A stretch of 64,000 nt of DNA from Colletotrichum lupini (Eukaryota > Ascomycota > Sordariomycetes > Glomerellales > Glomerellaceae): NCBI RefSeq assembly GCF_023278565.1, contig NC_064676.1:3720001-3784000 (forward strand). Reading direction: 5' to 3'. Below are positions 12,401-22,431 of this stretch, piece by piece. Both the position numbers and the translations under genes were made by a program. A model generated the notes under the pieces. It ran no database searches and was not told the DNA's origin. It was given only the letters and a program-made list of their open reading frames with translations. Every line of letters starts with the position of its first letter. The first letter of the stretch is position 1.

Positions 12401-13485
12401 ATTTAGGATTGTTAGAATATAAACTAACGATATATTAAGCCTATCCGATATTAACTTTATAAAAAAGGAGAATAAAGAGCTTTAAAAAGCGGGCTTTATA
12501 ATAAAGCTAAAAGAGGTCCTTATAATAAATACTCCCTTAGTATTTAACGGTAGGATTTTTATAATTAAAAAAAAAACCGTTATTTTTTAATAAAAGGGGT
12601 AAGGCGAGAAGATTAACCTTATTAATTTAAATATAACTAATATTAAGAAGTAATATAAGGCTAAGCTCGCGCAAGGGGTATATATTATAAATATTTATTA
12701 ACTTAAGGTAATTTTTAATTACGCTAGGGTAGCATAAGTTATAAATCTAACTAAATAAAATATTAAAATATTTAATAAGTAGCTTAAATAGTAATAAACG
12801 AATCTCGATCGAGGTCTCGTTTATTACCTAATCGACCTTATAATTAATAAGCTCTACGTCTTTATTAATAAGTTATTTATAAATAATAATAACCTTATTT
12901 CGTAATTAGGGTATATTATTATCTTAGTTAATAAGAGTATAGATAAGAGCGAATTTATTATATATAGTAATATAATCTATTACTTATTAACTAAAAATAA
13001 GTAAGTAATAAGAAGTATATTAGTATTAGAGGTTTATAATATAGTTAATAATATTAACCTCTCCTATATAATTTTAATAATACTAAAGAAGATTACTAAT
13101 TAAATTAGCTTTTTACCTATTCTAATAGTTATTTATACCGATTCTTACTTATTATATAAATACCTCGTTAAATTAAGAAAAAAAAAAAAAAGAGGCTTAT
13201 AATTAATATTATAGCCCTTAGGTAATTATATAAAAAGCGCGAGATACTTAAGATCTATTAGATTAATAATAAAAATAACCTCGTAAACGCTTTTATAAAA
13301 GTAGTATTAAATAAGGGATTAGAGTAATTCGTAAGTAACGGAAAAGTTATTATATAAATAAAGGGATAGGTTATATAAAAAGAATAAAGAAAAGGGGGAA
13401 AAGGAGACGACTTAATAAACGGGCCTAAGGTCGAATTATATTTCTAACTATAATAATTAAATTAATAAAAAAAAGAGAAAGTTAG

Positions 13486-13687
13486 TATTAAATTAAAAGT
13501 CTAATTTAACTGCGGCATATAGCTAACTACGTAGGGGCTAATTAGGGGCCCTATTTATAATTATTATAGCTAGCCTAACTTATAGTTAGAACCTCTTTTT
13601 TATACCTACGTAGATATTTATATAATTTAATTAATCTCTTTGTTAATTACGGTTCGAACTAACTACCCTATAATAGGGATACTAATA
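13486..13687 (+). repeat. 3' LTR of copia element
   Basis: This is the partner of the LTR at 6281-6482, also exactly 202 bp. It is preceded by a purine-rich tract and followed directly by the target-site duplication ggcca and by normal-GC DNA. Confidence 0.92.
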
Positions 13688-16600
13688 GGCCAGCTGGTTC
13701 TTCGGTTCCTTTTTACTTATCTTATTGCTCTAGTTATGAATAACTACGACTAAGAACCTCCAGATTGCCTAGAGATGTTACGACCCAACAGCCCATGCTT
13801 GAAACGCAGCAATACGCTACGATGTGATGTTACAAGCAGATGGGTCTGGAATATCGTAAAAGTAGAGGCCCAAAATCCTAAAGATGATTGGCCGAATAGA
13901 GACATCCCTTCAAGCTATGTTGGATGATTATAGCACAACTGCAGAAGGCCACATTGATGCTTATCATTTTAGATGACTGAATGGTCTGCAAGTACCCAAA
14001 CGGAAGCCAAAGGTAGAGGGCGGAGACAAGCCAACCCAGTTAAGACGAACTCGGTGACAGCTGTACGATTATCGCATAGATGGGCGAGCTTGCTAGAAAG
14101 ATTGTTTCTGAATAGATGCAGACGTTACGGTGAACGCAGACTTTGGCTTATATTTCTGCAGGCAAGACATCGTCTAAGCCTTTCAAAAGATAAAGGAAAG
14201 AACCTCAAGAGTATCAATGTGTTTGTCGGCCATCACTGGCCGGTCCACATGGGGTTCATGGCATTGACTTTCGGTGCCGGTGATCTCGTCTCTTGAATCT
14301 CAATCGGATCGGGCGATACTTGCTGCGTCAGTTGGTATAGGTGCAGTGGGAGAAGTGGATAAAGGCTAGTTTCACCGCCAAAGTTGTTTCACATCTATTC
14401 AGGAAGAGTGGTTGAACGGCAACACAAGATCCAGATTCCAAGCCAGGTCAACAAGCGTCACTCTCGCGAACTCCATGACTCCGAGGTAGCCTTTGCCGAG
14501 ACACTAGGGGAGACTGAACATCGATAACACTGCATGTCTTGGACGAATGGCTCGATGCAAGTTGCGAGTACCTGGCATAGCAGGCACGGTCGAGACTGCT
14601 TACAGCGCCTGTTAAGAAACGCTAGCCATAGGTGGTCCATATGAGATCGAAAGGTCAAGGCCTCGCGGGCTCTTCTAAAATGCATTCATCTGAACAGACT
14701 TCCGAGTGAATATAGATGAGTTTGTGTCCCCTGGAGAATAATGATCCGAACCACAAGGACCAAGACAATCCCAACAAACCTCGAGAAAGCCATCATATTA
14801 GTGGCATTGAGGACAGTTGGAACATGACAGGCATCGCGAGAGTGACGTCTGACTCGATTCTCAACCACTCTGACTAGGACTCTGTAGGAGGAATCTGTCT
14901 GAAGAAGACCAAGGTCGGGGATTGACACAGAATTCCGGGAGACTGGAGATCTCCTTCCCTCAAGCGTATTTCAGAGCCCCCGTAGACTCAAGCCGCGATT
15001 ATTGGCTTGTGAAGGTCAGTACTTACGCGTGTGAGGCGGACGTCAACTTGGATGGTTCGTAGAAGAGAGCCAGTTGGCGCGGTGGCCAGTTGAAAGTCTT
15101 CAAAGTCAAAAGAGCCCCTAGGGCAACGTACAGCACTTCGAATAACTCGATATTGAAGCAGAAGTCTCTCCTCTTCGACATACCTTCGACTAATACAAGG
15201 GCGCACTTGATAAAAACCCGCTCGACATGCGGTCGGCGAAGCTTTAGCTTTCTAGGGTGTGCCTGCATTGACTTTTGACCTTATGGCCAGTGAGGTTAGC
15301 CACATGATCAAAGTCACAGCAAGGTTTGGTCATTACCGCCGAAACTTTGCGTAACAAATGGCCCGTAACAACCGTGTTGGCGATCAAGCGGCTGCCTGCC
15401 CTCATCCAGAGGACCGTCCGTAATCCTTCTTAACAACTTCCACTCTGTTGACCTGAGTCTCTGGAAAGGACATTGATCTATGAGATGAAGGTGATTGAAA
15501 AGACTGATATCTGTCCGGCTTTGCGTGATCGTTCTGCCGCGCGGGCCCGGCGATACGGTCGGTTCCATACTCAACGCCTGCTTCGATGACTTTTCAAAAT
15601 GGCAATACATTCTTGGAGCGTATGGTGTCAAGGCCGGGCGGAGTCTTAGAGTCTAACACGTTAGCATCTTTAGTCTTCGTCTCTGCCCAAGGCTCAGGTA
15701 TATTCTTAAAGGAATACACGGAAAGGGGATAAGAGCCACAGTGTTAGCAACGAAGATAGCAAGAGAGATAGCGATAATAATAAGAGAAGAAATGACTATA
15801 ACAATAGTAAGAAAACTAGCAATGACGATAGTAATAGAAATAGTAATAAAGGTAATAAGAGACGTAGCGATAATGAAGGAGAGAAAAGTGGTAACGTAGA
15901 TATATAGTTGCGACATGGCTTTATAAATCGACATCCTGCTACTTAATACCTAGTTATCGACAAGTCTGCTCAGACACATCCTTCGTGCTGCGCGAGAATT
16001 CGGACGACTAAGTAATCGCTACCGCGGTGCCATCACTCGACGGAAGGGTCCTGGTGGAGCCAATAGAGGAGGCGAGTCTTGCTAAGCTCATTACGCAACG
16101 GCAACTGCTATGTATTATTGCTAGAATGAAGCTAGACCCAGCTCCAAGAGACATCTAGAGGATTCGTCCAGTCTTTGGTTGACAACGAGCGTGGTGGACA
16201 CCAAGTAACGGGCCAGAAGGTGCACACGAAGTCGATTCCTTCTCTGAACCCGACGCCGAGGGCAACGAACCGGATCAATGAGATCTCACGACTTGGAAGC
16301 ACTTACTGGACTCGGCAGGTCGGCCGTTGGTGATACACTCGAACACCCATCCCCACCATCCCATCAATCCTTGATGTGTTCTTGTGCCGGTGAGTTCAAT
16401 GAAGTAAGCACGTAAGCAGTTGGGCTATGCAGCAATTTGTGCTATCCACAAGCAAGCTGCTGCATAATTGCATAGAACACGTTGGCATAACATTGTGAAA
16501 TCCCGACTTCTGTTTGTCACACTTTCCCCCAGGCCACAAGCAACCATAGTCTGGTTGGTACCCAGACTCCATAGACCGCAATCGACCAGCCGGTCAACAA

Positions 16601-16880
16601 GGTAAACCAAAAGACAGTGGACCTCAGAAGTGGCAGTAAGCCAATGGTTGTCGTCGTCGAGCCTCACCGTCTGTTCGTGGTGGATGTTTTCACGTAACTC
16701 ACCGGAAAGTTGACCCAGACAATCAGGTGGCTGTCTCTGGCCCAACAAGCTCATTGGACATGTCTGCAGGCAATTTCCGCATGTATCCACACGGTCTAAG
16801 GTTTCTCCCCGCCCGAAATGACTCGTGTCCTCACACATTCTGCCGCCTCGCCCCGTCCGCGCCTCGCAACACCGCCCAAC
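13688..16880. other. Gene-free stretch between copia element and U2 snRNA
   Basis: GC content returns to normal at once. No open frame shows a known domain or plausible splicing. 15775-15900 is a low-complexity A/G-rich tract on the plus strand; its antisense frame gives an artefactual Ile/Val/Thr-rich ORF. Parts of 14.9-16.4 kb may be decayed coding sequence, but I cannot assign it to a family. Confidence 0.45.
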
Positions 16881-16887
16881 AGACTGC

Positions 16888-16895
16888 TATATAAA
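16888..16895 (+). promoter_or_regulatory. TATA-like box upstream of U2 snRNA
   Basis: The sequence tatataaa lies about 100 bp before the inferred 5' end of U2 and is followed by a CT-rich stretch. It is the clearest core-promoter element in the region. Its use by the snRNA gene is inferred from position only. Confidence 0.5.
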
Positions 16896-16992
16896 CTCAG
16901 CCTGGCTTTCTCGTTTCCTCTGTTTCTTCTTTTCTCTTTAGCTCTCTTTGGTAAGAATTTATCACCCCCTACACTGCTGCCTCCATTTGCTA

Positions 16993-17182
16993 ACCAACTT
17001 TGCAGCCTTTTGGCTTAGATCAAGTGTAGTATCTGTTCTTTTCAGTTTAATCTCTGAAAGGTCTCTAAGGAGACCAATCGTGATTATTCCTATTTTTGTA
17101 CCTCGAGAAAAGCCCTCTGTGCTTGCACACGGCTTCTCTCACAGTGTCCCTGGTATTACACTGCCTCCAGGCGACGCGAACC
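16993..17182 (+). ncRNA. U2 spliceosomal snRNA
   Basis: U2 pairs with the intron branch site during spliceosome assembly. The highly conserved 5' half is present: stem I AGCC-TTTT-GGCT (17004-17015), then gatcaagtgtagtatctg containing the branch-site-pairing GTAGTA (17026-17031). Stem-loop IIa is a perfect GGTCTC-TAAG-GAGACC. The Sm site is ATTTTTG (17092-17098). Stem-loop III has a TGTGC-TT-GCACA tip. Stem-loop IV is CCTGG-TATTACACTGCCT-CCAGG (ending 17171), close to the U2 family consensus. A T-run follows at 17185-17190. The ends are estimated by analogy with the 188-nt human RNA, and 5' and 3' borders may shift by several bases. All helices are intact, so it appears functional. No protein gene overlaps it. 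Confidence 0.95.
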
Positions 17183-18104
17183 CCTTTTTTCAATATGTGC
17201 TCTGGCTTGCCCAGTGTCATGTGGAAGAAAGATATCGCCAAGTGAGTTGTACGACTGGAACGGCCAGGTCAGTCACAACAAACTGGTCAAATTTCATTCC
17301 ATTCGGCTTGGGTTTCGACGTAGTGTGGGATTTTCATTGTGCGCACCGGAATTCCGAAGGAGGCGCCTCGGTGATATCGGCGCTCGGCGCTAGACCTGCA
17401 CCCCACACGCTGTCTCGGTTGCACAGGCCACAAGACCCACTTCCCACGCGCGGCCCGCTCACGCTACACCAATTTTAGATCAACACTGCACGTGACACTG
17501 GACTCCAGCAAGACCTCAATTGACGTCACCGACCATAGGTAGGGTCGAACGTCAACAACGATGCAATGCCGCCAGGTGACCATCAATCGGTTCATCCTTT
17601 GGTGCAAGGATCATCCACTGCTGTAACGACATTCAAAGATGAATGCTTGGACTCGTGAAGACTCGATCGCTCTGCCGTTTGGGTGGCCTTCTCAAATGGC
17701 ACGAATGCCGCCTCCACAATGACACCTTTTGCTCAGGCATGATACGGCCCTCATCCACGATTGATTCTCAAGCGGATCCAACAGGGTGTCTGAGACTATA
17801 AATTCGAAGGCACCACGCTCACAACAAGCAGACGGAAAACGATGTCAAGCGAAGTCTGGCAATTTTGATCATTGAGTCTGGGAACCCATACGCTCAACAT
17901 CCCTTGGCTTTCTCGACCTTCATCTGACCTCTTACCAATCACCCAATCCTTTCTATTACCCGGATCATCCCGTAGTCAGCGGCCCAAGTTCCTCAACACT
18001 GTAATACCAGACAAGCGAGTGTATCATTCTTTGAACGCCAAACCCAGCCAATTTTACGCATTCTTGAGTTTGCGTGTTCCTTGAGATGAACATCACAAAC
18101 CTAT
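17183..18104. other. Intergenic, U2 to ipa-like gene
   Basis: No gene is seen. A perfect CRE-type palindrome TGACGTCA lies at 17521-17528. The right end is the 3' flank of the minus-strand gene that ends at 18105. Confidence 0.5.
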
Positions 18105-20228
18105 TCACGCAACTGAAAACGTCTTCTCATCCCATCCATACGCCCTCGCGAGCCGCCGAGAGTACACCAGCGTCATGTACCCTTCAATCTGAGACTTGTG
18201 AGGTCGGTGAATGGTGAACGGCCTCTTCACTGCCATACTATCGGGTGGCATGAAAGTGAAAACCGAGCCGTACTTGGGCAGGACCGAAAACCCGAGCTCG
18301 GCCATGGCGCCTTCAAAGGCCGTCCAGTTCACCGCACCTCGGGACTCTGACTTCTTGAAGAGGGCGTTGAAAACCTCGGCAGTCGCCGGTGAGACTTCAA
18401 AAGTCTGTTTTTCAATGACCGGCTCTGTAGTCGACACATTTGCCTCAGGACCGACCTCAAAGGCAGATACATAGGCCGGACGAGTCTTTTCCTTCTGCCT
18501 CCGCTGCTCTACCAAAGTTTCTCGCGGCTCGGGAGCAGGCACCGGAAGTGGCGTCCACTCCTTTTGGCCTTGGCCGATCTTGACCTTGTACTGTTCATAC
18601 TGATTCTCAAGGTCGGAGAAGCATTCGAAAACAAGATCTTCGTAAAGCACACCAAGCTTGGCACCGGCATTGTCAATCATAAACTGGTTAAGGTTCTCTA
18701 GAGCTTCGGCGGTCATTCCCGGCTCTAGAAGGTTGTCGATGGGGACGGCAAAGTCCCTGAGATCAATGCCTGTCTTGAGCTCGTTCAATTCTTTCTCCAG
18801 CTCTTGGGACCTGGAGACGAACAATTGCCCCTTTTTGCGGGATGGAGCCGGCGTCGAGATTGTACTGGTCACATCTTGCATGAAGGCGACTGTGGTGGCC
18901 AGATCACAAAGAGACTCGAACTCGCTCTCGGCCAGTTTCTCTCGCTCTTCGGGATGAGCTTGGTGAAGATCACCCAACTTCTTCAGCCATTCGACGGCCT
19001 TGGCTGCAGTGGTATCAGGATGGCAAAGACGCAGCATATAGTGAAGTTGAGGGTCGCTTCGCGTCAAGTCGCCTGGATTGACTTTGAGCGTTACGCGCGC
19101 GTTTCCAACGCTGTCATACACATTAGACATCCGCTTGTACCACTTGCTGCCCGAATGCGACTGAATATGCCGCTTGAATAAGGCCTGGGCGGAGACGTAA
19201 GCGAGCTGGGCGGCGTTGGCTATCTCCTGTAGCAGGATAGTCCGGTGGGCTTTGTCTTGGTTCAAGCTTTCGAAACGCTCAAGAAGCTGATGCATGTAAT
19301 TCCACAGGACAGCCGCCTTGACGGCGTTATGGACAGCGTCGAAGACGCTGGCACTGACATACTTGTCGGAAACCACCGGCAAACGACGACCTTTCTCGTC
19401 TGGGAGGATCTCTGGCCGGCTGCAGAACCAGAAACTGACGTCGTGTGCAAGAACAGCCGGTTCTGAGCAGAGCTCTATGCGTTCCTTGAACAAAGCCGCC
19501 TGATCGCAGGCAGCGTCGACGAGGTCGGCTAGAGAAAGCTTGGCGGGGGATTGTGAGATGCTCAATTTTGAGAATGCCGCAGTGGTTATCTCCTCTGGCT
19601 TCTTAGGGCGCTGGGCGTCACTCCGCGTCTTCGAGCCCTGATCCAAGATATCGTCAATGAGGATGTTGAGTGACCGCAGCAAGGTGACTTGACGTTTTAA
19701 GATCAGCTGGCCGATACCACTTGGTGGCACAAGTCCCGCTCTGATGGCCGGGACGAGCCCGCCCAACGATTTCTCGTCTTTTTCGGGCAGATAAATACTG
19801 CAACCGTACCATTCCCCGTCGGAAAACAGCATGTACCAGTCCTTTTCAGATGCAGGCGGACGAAGACCTTGCGTCCGCATGCTCTCCTGAATGATATCAG
19901 CATCACCCTTACCACCGTTAAGCCCGTAACAGTACTGCTCCATAGGCGTTTTCTCGATGCGGTGCTCTAGCATGCTCAGAAAATGTTCGGGCAGTTCAGT
20001 CAAGTCGCGCAAATTCCATTCGGGAAAGATCTTGTAGTTATCGCCCAGGGTAGTGTCCCCCGAGTGTCTGAGCAAGACACCCTCCATTGCTCCGGCCTTC
20101 ACACACTTCGCACGCTGGCCTGCACCAAAACCTCCCCAGATTTTATCGATGACAGCGCCATGTCTCTTGTACTTTCGAGCAAGATCATTGTGCAGGTCCG
20201 TGGCCTCGTTGTCTCGTTGTCGTTGCAT
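18105..20228 (-). CDS. Conserved fungal 'ipa protein'-like protein, unknown function
   Basis: An uninterrupted frame of 707 aa from the ATG MQRQRDNEATDLHND; a slightly longer frame begins with GTG and is not used here. The sequence resembles fungal proteins annotated as 'ipa protein', which are often of unknown role. The body is acidic and helical, with no membrane segment or signal peptide. The C-terminal 80 residues (GFSVLPKYGSVFTF... then FTIHRPHKSQIEGY and RRLARAYGWDEKTF) resemble the HicA/dsRBD-like fold seen at the end of this family. At the position where HicA nucleases carry the catalytic His after GS, this protein has Val. Nuclease activity is therefore not implied. Function is unknown; the family assignment rests on recalled resemblance. 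Confidence 0.8.
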   Translation of the reverse strand: MQRQRDNEATDLHNDLARKYKRHGAVIDKIWGGFGAGQRAKCVKAGAMEGVLLRHSGDTTLGDNYKIFPEWNLRDLTELPEHFLSMLEHRIEKTPMEQYCYGLNGGKGDADIIQESMRTQGLRPPASEKDWYMLFSDGEWYGCSIYLPEKDEKSLGGLVPAIRAGLVPPSGIGQLILKRQVTLLRSLNILIDDILDQGSKTRSDAQRPKKPEEITTAAFSKLSISQSPAKLSLADLVDAACDQAALFKERIELCSEPAVLAHDVSFWFCSRPEILPDEKGRRLPVVSDKYVSASVFDAVHNAVKAAVLWNYMHQLLERFESLNQDKAHRTILLQEIANAAQLAYVSAQALFKRHIQSHSGSKWYKRMSNVYDSVGNARVTLKVNPGDLTRSDPQLHYMLRLCHPDTTAAKAVEWLKKLGDLHQAHPEEREKLAESEFESLCDLATTVAFMQDVTSTISTPAPSRKKGQLFVSRSQELEKELNELKTGIDLRDFAVPIDNLLEPGMTAEALENLNQFMIDNAGAKLGVLYEDLVFECFSDLENQYEQYKVKIGQGQKEWTPLPVPAPEPRETLVEQRRQKEKTRPAYVSAFEVGPEANVSTTEPVIEKQTFEVSPATAEVFNALFKKSESRGAVNWTAFEGAMAELGFSVLPKYGSVFTFMPPDSMAVKRPFTIHRPHKSQIEGYMTLVYSRRLARAYGWDEKTFSVA

Positions 20229-22431
20229 GTTAGGCACTCAATAGTATGACTGAGAAGATATCTGGACTTGGCAGCATTCGCAGTACGAAGTCACTTTTCC
20301 GTCGACAACTGATGCGATGCCTAAATCTTCCACGAGTTCTTTGCTTCTGATCAGTGCCCAACTGGCGACCAACTGGAGGTTCTCCCATTATCGGAAAAAA
20401 CACATATTCCCCTTCACTAGATAGGTGCCCTCACACTTCGTACCCCACATCCCCATGCCTTCTTTGATGTACCGATCTGTGTATAATCAGGACAGCTCTG
20501 GGCTAGTGTAGGATTCTTCGACTTTATCTGCCTGGAAGACAGGACATTCTTATCTTGAAAAAGTCCACCTCATTAAAGACCAACGACGATTAATGATTAT
20601 GAGAAATTTCAGACGTGGCCCCTATCCACGGTGCACACTGATTCATTGGTGCAAAAACCTATTACCGCGGACTCCAGGCTTCTCCCCAACTCTCTACCAC
20701 TCAAAGATGGAAATGACGGCAATTCTTAAGATCCTTATCGCAAAGCTAGTTCTCAAAATGAGCATAAAATGGGGCTCGATGGCATCAAGAGTCGAGGACA
20801 TGGGCTGTTCAACATCGAATGATACTAGGTTTCGGGAGGAGCCCAATGATCAACTGACATCGAACAAGCCCAACCCATTCCAAGTTAGTACTGCACGAAG
20901 TACAACCTGGCCGTTGATTACCCAAATGTCTCAAAAAGGGCATATTTTTCGGGGCGAGGGGCATGAAATCAAGTTCAAGCCCTTCTGTTCAGCCTTAAAC
21001 CTTGCGGTTGTGATAGGTTTCTCATGAAGAGGAGAAAAAAGGTTCAGAATCCTTCGGGTGGTTTAAGATGACCGCATACCCACTCCCCTCCAATGAGGAA
21101 GCACACCATCGACCAAGGACCAGCCCACAGCCCTGTATCCGTAACGGTTGGAAATCCCACAGGGCTGTTAGCTTCCGTTCCTCGTCCACACTTCGGAGCC
21201 GGAGCTGTCCATTAAAACCTACCGACGAGGGTTTCTGGTCACCGAGTCGGCGACGTTATGGAGTTCGCTGGGGACAGCCTGGGATCGCGGACGGCCGGGG
21301 GGGCTGCCCCTCCCCCTCCATCTTCTTCCCCCCTCCGCGCGCGGCAACTTGCACGTTGAACGTGTCACACAGACACCCAGCGATCTGACACCCACGCGGG
21401 GCGGCGTAGTTATCCGATCAACGTTTGCCGACCTTACCTTAGCTGGTAGTTCTAGACTTTTGCCAGACCACGTCTTTCAACGGCGGCGCAGTCAGGAACC
21501 ATGTGCGACACAGCCACGGCCCCCAAAAGGCTTCGAGGCTTTCGATAGGATAGTTTCTACAATTGTCCAGCCAGCGCTTAGAAAGTTGTGAACTCATCGA
21601 TGTCGTTGACCGATGTTATGTAATGATTATGATTCCGTGATCTAGCCGTCATCGATTCACGATTCACTGCTGCCTGGCTCAACCCCCCGGACCCAGGGCG
21701 GCTTTTGATTGACTTTGACAACCAAACAACCCCCCCATGTTGCACCCAGCCAAGGGGTCTGAACTCCTGGCACCCATGCGTGCCATGCCGCCAACTCGTG
21801 CTAACGGGTGGCGGTGCGCATTTCCCGATGTTTCCAATTCCTCGATTTCCTTCTGGTCGAAGTTCTCCTCACATTGTTTTTGACTTCATAGCTCGGAGAT
21901 AACGCCCCACGTTTTATCCTCCACGAACTCCCCCTTCCTGACAAGTTCCCATTCTGTCAACTTGCCTGACAAGACCAACTCTCAACTTGTTGACTTGCAG
22001 AAGGATTCATCCTACCTTCTTCTTCTTCTTCTTCTCTTCTTCTTTTTTTTTCTGCCCATTCCTTTAAGAGATAGACCAGGGTTACTACGGATGATGTAAA
22101 AGCGTTTTTAGGCAGCAATAATACATCGTTCCTTCGTTTCCTTTGAGCGCTTACAAAGTTACAACAAAGAAAGAGAAAGAGGAAGTATAGCAGCATCAAA
22201 TCTTGTGTAATAACCGCTACTGCTGCCCGCCAAGTGTTCCAGTTCTAGAAATGCGAGAGACTACAACTCGGCGACCTCGCATCTGTACAAAAACATTATA
22301 GCGGGAAACACACAGTCTCCGAGACCCGAGTACCCGGAAACCCCAATAATCCCTTCCCAGAAGGCACTTTTGTCTTCTCGCTTTCTCAGCCTCTTACTTA
22401 CAACAAAGGCCCAAACCAAACTCCGGCCCTG
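20229..22431. promoter_or_regulatory. Divergent intergenic region, ipa-like gene / Zn2Cys6 regulator
   Basis: These 2.2 kb lie between two divergent genes. Repeated CAACTTG/TTGAC words at 21957-22000 are followed by a long CTT/CT tract at about 22015-22052, typical of fungal 5' regions just upstream of the regulator. No supported gene is present. Frames at 20593-21591 show no domain. Confidence 0.5.

Larger units (their letters stand above)
6281..13687 (+). mobile_element. RIP-inactivated Ty1/copia LTR retrotransposon, full length
   Basis: This 7407-bp element is bounded by two 202-bp LTRs and flanked by a 5-bp duplication, ggcta at 6276-6280 and ggcca at 13688-13692, which differ by one C-to-T. 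Although full of stops, the plus strand still reads as a copia polyprotein. Integrase-like sequence runs from about 10560 to 11450 (IDIY-GPLNSI-TDA near 10905-10950; AYYSIKKVERV near 11030-11062). RNase H-like sequence runs from about 12800 to 13390 (NLDRGLV near 12801; VIYTDSYLLYKYLVK near 13127-13170). Integrase upstream of RT/RNase H is the copia order. A purine tract at about 13467-13480 is a plausible polypurine tract. Almost every CpA/TpG is gone, and in-frame TAA/TAG stand where CAA/CAG are expected. The element is non-functional. Gag and protease could not be delimited in 6500-10500. Confidence 0.92.

Noticed and set aside
15653..15934. Hydrophobic Ile/Val/Thr-rich frame on the minus strand, looks like membrane helices
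   Set aside because: It is the antisense of a low-complexity GATAATAG-like A/G tract. The hydrophobicity comes from sequence composition, not from coding.
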